Origin: Closterium sp. NIES-65
Taxonomy: Eukaryota; Streptophyta; Zygnematophyceae; Desmidiales; Closteriaceae
Length of the DNA stretch: 64,000 bases
Direction: 5' to 3'
Assembly (NCBI GenBank): GCA_948144175.1
Contig: CANXME010002189.1
Span: forward strand, 124,001-188,000
The translations under genes were made by a program, and so were the position numbers. The notes under the pieces are model-generated. The model saw nothing but the letters and a program-made list of their open reading frames with translations. It was not told the DNA's origin and did no database searches. Shown here piece by piece: positions 22,701 to 35,518 of the stretch (positions are counted from its first letter, which is position 1; every line of letters starts with the position of its first letter).

Positions 22701-25700
22701 CTCGTGCCTATGACTCACGATAACCTCTGCAGTCAAGACTCGAGTGATGTGCCATTCGTATGGCAGACTTTTATGAAAACATGGGATCATGGCACACAAC
22801 GATTCTCACTTCACTCAATAATCATTTTGGGAGTCACGTGCAATCTTCCTTACCTTCAGGGATACAGGTGCTTAGAGACTCTCCTGTGATGTACCCCTCA
22901 TTACAGATACACACAGGCGTTTCAGCAGCCCCTTTAAGAACGCACGTGCCAAACCCCCCACAGGGAGGGCTTTTGCTGGAAAGGCCGCAGAACGGGGCGC
23001 ATTCACTCATGGACCGTTGGCGGATCTTGGAGCAGGGCGAAGCCTTTTTCGTGGAATTCCCTTTGAAAGTGAAGCAGTTGTCTTGGTAGAGGTCTGGTTT
23101 GCAGGACTTGGGCTCGGAGGCAGAAACAGAAAGGTAGTTCGTGTGTGCCGTGAATATGATGGTGCGTCGCAGCGGGACCAGCGCTCCAGTGAGCATATTG
23201 TTGTTCAAATTGCTGTGTTGTGTGTGATGGTCAGGGCAGGGGGGGTGCAAGCAACAGAGGGGTTTGGCTGCTTAGTCCTTGGAAAAGCAACCAAAATCTG
23301 TGCTAAATGCGAAAAAATAGTGGAAAGCCCCTCATTATCCACATTACTGATCCACACTGGCCTCGTGGCAAGTGGGATGCACAAATTTCATTGTCTACCG
23401 TTAGAACCTTGTATTCTCCATGACATTTGGCCAGTAGAAGATGCTCTGAGAGTGATCAGAGGGAGAAATTACATGCTGGTGAGTGGCACTTCCATTATGG
23501 TGAGAGTTGCTTACATATTGGTGAGAGGCACTTACATTCTGGTAAGAGAAGCCAATGAGCTTATATTAGAAGGTATTCTCCCTGAGAACCGGTTGTAACT
23601 CAAATCTCTGCGTTGCCAATCGTGCACACATGATGGGCATTCATAATTGGCATGCCCGCATTCAAGCATTCAAGCATGAGTGTTCATCCACTTGCCTCTG
23701 GACGTACATGAGTAACTTGCCCTTTGCACATTGTGCAACGAGAACAGCGTCCCGTTTCAATTCAACCATGCGGTGCAAGTGCAAGTGTGCCACCAGTCGG
23801 TTACAGTGTAGAGGTGCCAGCAATTTAGCTCATGCTTATTTATCCTATGCTGCCGGCCACACTGTCAGTCTATTCTCACACCCTTTGAACTGCACAATCA
23901 ACACTCACTAGCATGAGAAAATGGGCGCACTGGCAAACTTTCACTTTACTGAACGAAGGGCTTCAAGCTCTAAAGCAAACAACTTCAAGACGAAACAACT
24001 TCTTTCGGAGCTTGCGGATATGAACCTTCTTGCCATGTGTCTTCAATCCCCCAGTTTTTCCAAGGATAAACGCAAGTGTGCGAAGCTACAAGCAACTACA
24101 GCACATTGGCTTCAGAAGAGTGAGTTATAGTGTACACATTACAGCACACACACACTAGATGGACAGACTTGGGAAAACCGCCATAATGCTTAAGCCCAGC
24201 AAAATGACGACTTACAAAACTTGAAGTCGTTTGAGCGGCTCAAGAGAGGGGGGCACCTGCCAAGACAAGTGGTTGTGCTGCAGAGCCCTGCAATGCGGAA
24301 TAGCCATTGGGCATGCGTGGGCACAAGGCGACAGTGCGGGGCATGAGGAATTTGCGAACATGTCGTATTCTTGGGATCACGTTGTGTACTTGGGAATAGA
24401 CATGATCACCTTACCAAACCGCAGTTTGGTTCGGTGCAGATCCGTTCGATAATAACCGGAACAACATTTCTTTCTGCCCAGGTCGTTACGGACCGGTTCG
24501 TTGGTTCGGTTGGTTTGTTTTCATAATTTAACCGAGTCGCAGCGACAAACAGATCGTGGTTCGTCGCGACAACCAGCGCGGCTTGCGATGGTTGGGGGTA
24601 CGAGGCATTTTGGGTGGAGTTGATTGGATGAGGGGATTGGCGAAATCAGAGTTGCGCGCAAGACACTACGTGCAAGCGTATTGCACATTTTCCAGATATA
24701 TGTGCAATGCGTGATTCCACCAGCGTTTTTGCACATTACGCTTCGCTGTCCAGTGCAAGCACATTACACAACTAAGGGGGTGTCCAACGCGTTCATTTTG
24801 GGAATTTTAGTGCCCACACACGTGTCGGGGGAAGAAAAAGTGATCACTGTACCAGAAAACGGATGCTCTTTGAGCCGAGTCCACAGTTCCTCGAATTTCG
24901 AGCGCGCGGACACATTCCCACCCACACAAACTTCAACAGTGCCAACACACTCTGGAAACCAGGGTAACCGGTTCCCTCATGAAGAGTGGGGTTGACATTT
25001 TCGCCAGTGTGCATGTGGTTTCGGCGAGTATCGAGCGGCACTGACGAAATCGTGCGAGCAATACACAGGGAACTTACTGTAGCTAGTTGGACGCGATACT
25101 GTACCCGAGTTCGCGTGCATGCTGTAAGCTGTTAAGTGAGCCACACGACTCGAGGTACATGCAGCTGGCGTACCTTCTCATGTACAACAGTCGGTCGTGT
25201 CCACACTTTCTGAAAAATGCATTGTTACAACTCAAAATGTGGTAACTGAAGGGATTTATGAACGGTAAATGTACGCGCTGGACACCCCCTAAGGCTACAG
25301 CTTTACTCTGGGTACTATAACCACACCGAACCGGTGCCGGTTCGTGAGTTACTAACAAAAAAACCACGAACCGGCCCATTGAAGAATAAGGCTCATCACG
25401 AACCGGTTCGGTTCGGATTTGAACCGGTTCATAAACAAAGGCTATGAACATGAGACGGTTCAGTTCGGTACCTTGCTCTTGTCTATGTGGGAACACATTG
25501 CGTACTTAGGAGAATGTTGCCTAACTGAAAACTCGTTACCAGGCTGCTTAATTGGGAACAAGCTGCCTGATCGAAAACAAGTTGTCTAATTGGGAAGAAG
25601 TTGCCAAATTGAAAACAAGTTGTCAAATGGGATAAAGTGGCAAGGTTTGAAGCAAGTTGCCTAATTGGGAACAGTTGGCTGATTGTCAAGGAGTTTCTTA

Positions 25701-28700
25701 ATCAGGAAGAAGTTGCCCTGTTGGGATCAAGGTCCCAACTCAACTAGGGACGCCATGAACAATGAAACGTCAATGACATTTGTAAACGTAGCTATATTGA
25801 GCTCAGAAGCACCCACCATCATGTGTCGGCATCGTTAAGTATGGGAGCGTAATGGTGATCATGATCAGAAGCAGGGAGGGAGCACTGTGCTGTGCGGCAC
25901 TACTGCAGAAATCCGTGTGAACTGAGACGACTTTTGAGGCGCCTCAAAAGGGAGCACTGTGCTGTGCTGCACTACTGCAGAAATCCGTGTGAACTGAGAC
26001 GACTTTTGAGGCGCCTCAAAAGGGAGCACTGTGCTGTGCTGCACTACTGCAGAAATCCGTGTGAACTGAGACGACTTTTGAGGCGCCTCAAAAGGGAGCA
26101 CTGTGCTGTGCGGCACTACTGCAGAAATCCGTGTGAACTGAGACGACTTTTGAGGCGCCTCAAAAGGGAGCACTGTGCTGTGCTGCACTACTGCAGAAAT
26201 CCGTGTGAACTGAGACGACTTTTGAGGCGCCTCAAAAGGGAGCACTGTGCTGTGCTGCACTACTGCAGAAATCCGTGTGAACTGAGACGACTTTTGAGGC
26301 GCCTCAAAAGGGAGCACTGTGCTGTGCGGCACTAGTGCAGAAATCCGTGTGAACTGAGACGACTTTTGAGGCGCCTCAAAAGGGAGCACTGTGCTGTGCT
26401 GCACTACTCCAGAAATCCTTGAAAACAGATGACGCTCTACTTTCACAATTGTAGCACCAGAAGTTCTGCCCTTCTGCTGAGCCTTGATGCAAAGCGGACC
26501 GACTAGAAGCATGAACTGCTGTAAGCGCATGTGTCATGGTGGACTGACTAGAAGTGAGGACTTACAACATAACAAGGTTTGTCAAACTTGAGATGCAATC
26601 AGGAACAGGCCCAGTGAAGCTGTTCTCCGCGAGAATACTGGCATGCAGAAGCAACAAAGATAAAAATGAGGAGCCGGGGGATTCGTGTGCTGTGTGAAGT
26701 TATAGCGTACTTGCCTAAGCTTGGGGTTACATTGTTAATAATAGTGGTCAACCGTCAACTTCACCTTGAAGCGTGAGCGCATGGGAGGGCACGAAGTGCA
26801 CGGACGAAGTGCACTCACATGAAACCTGCAGCTGTCATGCTACAGACTCCTTGTGGGATCTGGCCAGTAAACGCGTTTGCACCAAGATCCCTGCACCAGC
26901 AGCAGACAAACCACATTTCGCATGCAACTTTTAATTTCTCGAAAGAATCTGTGCACCAGCAGACGAACCAATTTTCCTTACAGCTGCTGGTCACTGGTCT
27001 TTACAGAGATTACACAGCAGCAATGGCAACACACACGTAGAGCAACCTCCATCGCACATCCCGCCATTCCATCTGCATTCTGCTCGCCACCTGTATGAAA
27101 CTCTGGGTTCCAGGCCCTTCCGTACACACTGAGCGGGCTGCGTACATAACTTGTGGCAATATGCACACCCCTTTTCTGCACTCTTCTCTCTGCTCTGCAC
27201 TCTGCAAGTGCTAGATTTACCCACACGGTGACGCTCCTGACACACACCCACAGACTGTGCCTGCTCCTGACATCCCTCAAGTCCATCTGCCTTCTGCACT
27301 CCAACCCCCACTTCAAAATGACTTATTCTAATGACTCGTACAAAATTTGAACAAAATCTCTCACAAGGTATCTAGTCGTCGCAACGTTGAGATGGTCTTG
27401 GGCAGGTCGCCTGTGAAGGAGTTGTACGACAATTTCCTGCAACAAGCAAACACGAGGTGACTTTTGAGTCGACTCAAAAGTCACCTCAGTTGTACGACAA
27501 TTTCCTGCAACAAGCAAACACCAAATCGTACAGCATCACATGGGATGGAGTGCAAGGCAGCATGATCACAGCCAGCCAGATGGCACGAACGCTTCTTAAA
27601 TACGCCTCAGAAAAGGCGTTTTAAAGACCGTGTCAAAGCAAACTTTGCGCCTTGAGGCGCCTTGAGGTGCCTGAATCTGGAATACAGGTGTGTTGTCAAG
27701 AGGACGGTTGCATAGTCAGATGTAAGGCAGGGAGGCAAATACCAGGTAGACGTCAAGCTAGCATCGACGTCATCACTGATTCGATTCTATAACAGTGTGC
27801 AAGTTCCTTACCAGTAGACCAAATTGGTAAGCTGTCCGATAGCCGATGGAACAGTGCCACTGAAACGATTCTTGGAAAGGTCCCTATGACATACAATTGA
27901 GGTTGGAAGACAGAGGTTTGATAGGAGGAGTGCTGTACAATCAGATGCATGTTGTGCGCAGGGTGCTGGCAGGTGGAATGAGGTGCATGGAGTGCTGGCA
28001 GGTGGATGGATGTGGCCTTACAACTTGGTCAGATGGACGAGGTTACTGATAAGTGCTGGTATGCTGCCCGCAACTCGAGTTCCATTGACATCCCTGTGCA
28101 AAACGGTCGGCATGTCCGAATAACATCAGAAGCAGGCTAGCTACAGTGCAGTTATTAAACGCAACCTTTCTGCAAACGCAAAAAGCTTGCACAATCACAT
28201 CGCTTCAAACCCTTTCTTGGGTTGGATGGTTACGTGCAATGCAAGTAAGCATCCAGCCTTATGTTGAAGCATCAAATTGTTCCCATCCCATGCATCAACC
28301 ATTGCAGACTGGTGGTGAACGACCGTCTCGGCCAATCCCCTTACAGGCCAACGATATGGTTGTCACCATCGCAAGTGATGTGCTTCATCTCGGCACATTT
28401 GCCATCTCGCATCCACGTGCCTTTCCCATCATACCCTCGCCAGGCTTTCATCAGTGCTTCCAGTGCTTCCCCTGTGCGTCAGAGCAGAAGGAGGGGAGGA
28501 TGTACTTGAAACAAGTCAGAATGACATTTGAGGTGCCTAGAGAAATTGCAAGACAGAAAACGGTGTTACTTTGAATCAGACAAGAGCCAATCCCTTATCG
28601 AGCATAGCCCTACACTCTGAATTCGAAAGAATGCTGTCGCAGCTCCAAGGAGTGCTGCCCATCTTAAAGCTCGGCCCGCATGCACACGTGGCAGTGCCTG

Positions 28701-31700
28701 TGGCCTCCCCCCCCTCCCAGAAGCAGTAGCCGCGGCCGGCACAGGGCGGGGTGGAGGGAGGGGAGAGGCTGCAGAAGGCGGAGCATTGGAGGGGGGGGCG
28801 CTGGGCGTGGGGGAGGGCGCACGGGACGGCGTCGGAGGGGAAGCAGTTGTCGTGCAGAGAGAGGGCGAGCGGCGAGGAGGAGGAGGCGCACATGGAGGTG
28901 GGCAGCGCGCCTCCGTACAGGTAGTTGCTGCGCAGAGAACTGCAGCAGCATGAAAGGGAGATAGAGCGTGGAAGAAATGCACATACATTCGAGTTAAATA
29001 TTATTGATCGTGAACGCCCACTGCTGCCATGCAAGGTGGTGCGGTTTGCCCATCTGCCTAAAAGAAAAACACTTACAGTGTGAGCAGCCCTTGCAACCTG
29101 CTGAGTCCACTTGGCAGTTTTCCGGATAATTGGTTGTGTGACAAGTCCCTGCTCACAGAGGAGAAACCCCAGGCCAAACCAGACTGCTGATGGTGTCTGG
29201 AATTGGCCCCGCTATGGCGTTTGCCGGACAGATTGCTACAACAGAGAGATGCGAGGAAGAAGGCAGGAGGGAAAGGGAGGGAGGTTCAAGGGGAGAGTGA
29301 GGGGATGGAAGAATCAAGAAGGAAGCAGGGAACAAGTGGAGGACAGATGTTAGAAATACATAGCTTTAAAAAGCTGACGTACACAACAGAATTTACACAT
29401 ACGCGTTCACATCACATGCACGCACGCCCCATGCATCCACACTGGACGTCTGCACGCTGCCTGCATGCACCAGCATGCATTCACAAAAGCTACGCCCTTA
29501 CAGAAGCTGTTTGCGTACGTCAGTGATGTGTTCTAGAATTAACATGCTCACAGCAACGTGACATGCTTACAGCAAAGTGTCATGCTCACAGCAACATGAC
29601 ACGCTCACAGCAACGTGACATGCTCACAGCAACGTGACATGCTCACAGCAACGTGACATGCTCACAGCAACGTGACATGCTCACAGCAACGTGACATGCT
29701 CACAGCAACGTGACATGCTCACAGCAACGTGACATGCAGCAGGTCTTGGATGTTGATTGGAATGGACCCTGCTATGCCTTGCCCAGAAACATTCCTGTTG
29801 GCCGATACATGGGAGAGGGGGAGCATCCACTGTTTTCATTGCAAGCTGTGGATGGTGGAGGTAGGAGTGGAAGAACGAACCCGCAATGTGTATGTGACGG
29901 CGACGGGGCGAAAACAAAGGCAAAAGAGGGCAAAAAATGATCGTGTAGCCCGTGCCCACAATGTGACTGCCCTAATTGCACGGTTCACGAGATAGGACCA
30001 TGCACATACGCTGCTAGTTTGACCTGTGAGGCGCCTAGCAAACAAACAAAGGAATTTTCAGGTGCTTTAAAAGGCTGGTAGTTTGAGGCACCTAGCAACC
30101 ATGGGAGTGTTTCTCACATGGCCACTATGTGATTGTCGTCGTTACACTTGACATGCTTCAACCGCTCACACGGGGTGCTTTCACTCCACGTGCCTCCCCC
30201 ATCGAAGCCACCCCAAGCCGATTTCAGTGCATCCAGAACCAGCCCTGCATTCCGAGAGCAGTCGAAGACAGTCACAAGAAGGGACGTGCAAACTGGGAGG
30301 CATGCATTGCAAACACCATTTATCTGGCTTTCTAGCAGTCTACACGTTTTTGTCAGCTGCATGTGCACTTACATTTGTGTTTGTGCATTGTGCACACATG
30401 AAATGGGGAGTGACGTGAAGAGGAAAACGCTCAAAATCGGAGCAGATGTAAATACGAAAGAGATGAGACGATAGAGGCTCACATTCCGAAGTTGGCAATA
30501 GCGTGATGCATGAGCCGGGATCAACTCCATAACCGTACCCCTCCCCGCACACACACGTGGCAGTGCCTGTGGCCTCCCCCCCCTCCCAGAAGCAGTAGCC
30601 GCGGCCGGCACAGGGCGGGGTGGAGGGAGGGGAGAGGCTGCAGAAGGCGGAGCATTGGAGGGGGGGGCGCTGGGCGTGGGGGAGGGCGCACGGGACGGCG
30701 TCGGAGGGGAAGCAGTTGTCGTGCAGAGAGAGGGCGACCCTGCATATTGTCTTGAACAGAGTTCCTGAGTAGAAGTAGTTGTTGCTCAAGGACCTGCAGT
30801 GCAAGCCATGTGAAGTGTAGGGATTTGTTTTTCAAAAAGTTGAAGAGAGGGAGGAGTCATCTTGAATTTTGGGTCATCAGGAGCAGCAAAAATTGACAGC
30901 ATGAGAAATTTAATGTGTCATTTATCCCAAGTCACGAGGTCCACTCACAGAATGTCGAGGTTCAAGAGATTGCTGATAGAGCTTGGCAGTGAACCTGTCA
31001 AGTAGTTTCTAGACAAATCCCTGCACAAGCCACTCGTCAATTGCATACATCCAGAATGAAAGTAGCACTAGGATTGCTATTGTAGTGTGCATGCGAGTGT
31101 CCATGCAGCAACGAAGACCACGACGACGACGAGTCGACGACCACGACCACTACCATGACCACGACCACTACCACGACCACTACCACGACAACAACTCCGG
31201 GCTGCCTTTATTCAAGCAGCGTCAAACTTCAAACATAGCGTCAAGTGCCAAATTGTAGCATTTTGACGCGTGACGCTGACCCCCTTCAGCATTAAGAAAA
31301 TCCATCCCAGCAAGCAGGGAGTGGCGTGCACTCACAGCACACGCAAGGACTTGAGACCACTGATGGCTTCCGGAATGGACCCTGGGATTCCCTGCCCCGA
31401 CACGTTGCTGCCATGGCAGGGAAAGGGGGAACCAGAACGAGTGAAGGGTAGTTGGGTGAAGAGGACAGATGGGTGAACGGAAAGGATGTGAATGCAGACA
31501 AATGGAAGATACATGAAAGCTGTTAGAAGCACAGAGGGAAAAGAATCAATACGATGGCAACCTTCGGATGCCACGAAAGAGCAATGGCAGCAATACTACT
31601 CAGTGGTTGTTGGCTAGGTACTGCTTCTCAACACGAATGGCATGTGATGTCCCTTATGCACTATGCGTGGTTCTCTCTCACAGCAGCTCAACACGGCTCT

Positions 31701-34700
31701 CACAGTGTCTCGATGCGGTTGGTGGAATCGCATGAGACGAACGTCATGCGCTCGCACGGCATGCCACTCTTCCACGTGCCATCGCCATCAAAGCCTCCCC
31801 ACGCGGCCATGAGTGATTCCAACACGCTCCCTGCACGCACGCACACACTCAAGGCAGCCGATGTCATTGCTCCGCACAGGCAACCTACGGTCAGCCCTCT
31901 CCACTATCACAGAGTCAGGAAGACTCCAGGCTGGAAGACTCAAAATGATGGTGTGAGAAGCTGGGAAGCCAGTGCTGCCCTTAATGAAGCGGTGCTTCAC
32001 AAATTCACAAAAATGCTTATAAGAAGTACTCCATCCCAAGCGTCAGCATGCATGCATCATGTATGCAACGCCTTACAGTCCGTTTGTGGGATTAGGGAGG
32101 CACACGTTCCAGGATCAGCTCCATTGTCGTACCCCTCCCCGCACACACACGTGGCAGTGCCTGTGGCCTCCCCCCCCTCCCAGAAGCAGTAGCCGCGGCC
32201 GGCACAGGGCGGGGTGGAGGGAGGGGAGAGGCTGCAGAAGGCGGAGCATTGGAGGGGGGGGCGCTGGGCGTGGGGGAGGGCGCACGGGACGGCGTCGGAG
32301 GGGAAGCAGTTGTCGTGCAGAGAGAGGGTGAGCGGCGAGGAGGAGGATGAGGTGCACATGGTGGTGGGTAGCGAGCCTCCGTACAGGTAGTTGCTGCGCA
32401 AAGCCCTGCCAAGGGAATATTGACCAGGGAAAGGAAATGCAGCCAGGTTTGCGTGCTTGAGTTTGAGATTAGGTTGCTTTCGATGCTGTGAGTCTGTGAC
32501 CAGGGCCGGAGAATATACCAACGTCAAGAGCAGGGAACTGTGATGAATGCTTGAGATTTGAGGCGTCTCAAAGCAAGAGCAGGGTGCTGCGACGATTAGT
32601 GTCTAGCAGGCGTCTCAACCATGACCAGTGACGTTGAGGAATACTTATAGATAACAAAGATAAAGTGAGGTTGTAGAGCTCAGATCGTTCTGAAAAAAAT
32701 GCTTTAGTGAGCTGCTCTTCTCACAGCGTCTGCAGACGCTTCAGTAGGCTGAAGGAGGAAGGTATCGAGCCAGACAGCTGATTGAACGACAGGTCACTGT
32801 GAGGTGCGAAAGCATGGAAACGAAAGAGGGAATTCAGCGAATTGTCCATCTACCAGCATTGTCCATACGAAGGATGCAGCAGCAGCAGCAGCAGCAGCAG
32901 CAAGAAGCATGCCCCAAGGCAAGCAATGGGAGGAGACGGAGAGGTGGCAAGTCAAACAAAAAATATGGAGGAAAGACTGGTCATTCAATAAAGTGCACCA
33001 GTGATGGGCTGTTTGTGTGTGAGTCATTAGAGTCGACTCAGATGTAAATCAATGTCGAAGAAAGACTGGTGGATGGGAGACGGGATGAGGTTTGTATACG
33101 GTCTGAGGACAACGACATGCAAGGGACCTGGGTACTGCAGGAAAGCATTCATGCAGACATGAGGTATATATACACAAAACTGCACGAAATGTGTAACGTT
33201 GTATGCTGGAGAAGTGAGGATCATGCCATACGTACAGGGTCTTGCAACACATAATGATCTGATGCAGAATTGGGTTGGGAAATGCAAACTATGTCAACTA
33301 GAATGATGTGTACTGTGTGATGCTATGAAGTGCAGCTGTACTGTACGCACAGGCGTGTGAGGCGAGTGAGCAGTGACAGAAAGGGTGGGATGGGTCCAAA
33401 CAGGCCTTGGTTTGATAAGTCACTGCAGTCAGAGTAGGTGGGAGGGGAGAGGATAAGGTTGAAGTGAGGAGGAGAAGGATGAAGATGAAATGAGGAAAGA
33501 GTGAGAAGGGAAGGTAAAAGAGGGGGGGATGGGGAGGGAGCGCACACACACAGGGGATAGCAGGAAGGTTCCAAAGTGGGAAAGTGGGTGGCTAAGAGGG
33601 GACAGAAAGGGCCGAGCACAAACAACGGGAATGGAGGGAACAAATAGGACGAGGCAAGAAGAGGTGCCTCAGACTTGCACAGGGAAGATGGGAGTAGCTC
33701 CGGAGAAACGTCACTGCCCTCCTACACATCCCAACCCAGCCTACTGCATACTGTAGTAATAAATCCGACACTCACACAGGAGCAAAAAACATGTTCCACT
33801 CACAGACTGACGATGAACTTTTCAGAATCGGGAACGACAAAGCGGAGGAGGGAGACTGGGGTTTCTGACTGCCACGGTCCACGAGGGCTGCCCCACAATG
33901 CCAACAGGTCTTCCAGGACTTGCACTGGCAGAATCACACGTTCAGACGGGATGGGAGGAAGAAGTTGATATGAACATTGAATCGTGAGGAAAACAAACTT
34001 GTGGACGAGAAAGCTTTTATGACGAGGTTCACATATACATAGTGAGCCCATCCATCCATACTTCTGTTTCGTTTTGATTCAGTGTTTAGGGTTGAGGGCA
34101 AGTCTGCGGATGACAAGACGTCGATCTCCGTTCACCCGTCATGAGTACGCACCCTGTGAGCTCTCCAGCATAGAAACACAGGAGTTGTGGGTAGGCCCAG
34201 GCACGTATCCCTCAAAGCACTGGCACTGCATCTGGCCGGCGCCCCACCATTCACCCCACCCCTCGCCAAAGCAGTAGCCGTGGCCGGCACAGGGGGGCAC
34301 GGAGGAGCCAATCATCCCACAAAAGTCAGAGCACGTTGCGAGCTGCTCGACCTCCAACAGGCACGGGACATCTTCTGGCGCGAAGCAGTTGTTCCGCACG
34401 TCCACTTTGACGCTTTCGCAAACCTTTCCCGCGATAATTCCAGATGAAATGAAGTTGTTGCGTAGTGATCTGCGTGGAAAGGAAGGGAGGAGATGTGAGG
34501 GGAGAGGAGAAGTGGGGTGAGAGAGAGATGGAGGTCCGAGACAGTGGGAGGGAAGGTGTATGTGGGCATTCGCACAGCAACGCTTGGGCTGGGTGTGCGC
34601 GCGCACCTGCAAAGCATCACAAGCGCACCCCCAAACCAAAGCACTACCCGGGCTGGGTGAGCACAGCATTCTGTGAGCATGCACACTCACAGAGATACCA

Positions 34701-35475
34701 AGCTGCTCATTTTAGTCAGAGTTGGCATGGAGCCTGTGAAGTAGTTGTACGAGATGTCTCTGCCGGGAGAAAGGCATGGAACACACATGAAGAGGACGAG
34801 CAAGATGGGAAGATCAAGAAGAGAGAGAACAATAAAAATCCATTGTTCCATCATTAAAGGCAAGATTACATACTACAAGCAAGATATAATGCTAGCACCA
34901 AGCTTACAGGTAGCTGAGCTGAACCAAGCCTGTGACCTCAGGAAAAGGGCCGAAGAAGCTATTACGACTAAGACCGCTGTAATGGAAGGTGAATTGAAGA
35001 TATAGCAGGGAATTGTATGGATGAGGGTGACAGAGGGTGGTGGTTAAGCGTGGGTAAGATCGGTTAGCGCTTGAAACAAAATTGAAACAATCAATACATC
35101 GAACGGAAACGCATGCTGGCAGACATCTCAGGGCTGTGTCTTGCATCCCAGATCCAGCCGTATGGCAAGGACACTCTCCCCCAACCACTTGCACTTTGCG
35201 AGAAAGCATTTGCAGTTGCACAGAAAGGACTTACAGGTGCTTCAGGTATGTCATCAAGGAAATCCCTGCAGGAAATGTCTCTGGAAGGAATGCATCCGAA
35301 AGGACACTGCCAGGAAAAGAAAAGCACGCTTGGGTTAGTTAGCACCCGCTTCCTCTTTTGAGTGAAAAATACTTCAAGCGGCGTGCAGGAAGACATTTCT
35401 AGAAGCAGAACTGTGCAAACTGGGTGAGAGAGCGAGAGCTATGTTTTTTACACCGCAGCGAATATGCAGAGCATA

Positions 35476-35518
<43 letters not shown>

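Noticed and set aside
25878..26425. Array resembling a CRISPR locus (regular repeats with palindromes)
   Set aside because: There are no unique spacers: the whole 72-bp unit is repeated, in an intron of a eukaryotic gene.
25865..26530. A 221-codon minus frame and a 147-codon plus frame with perfect internal repeats
   Set aside because: They follow from the 72-bp period of a tandem array; no start context, no splice link and no domain.
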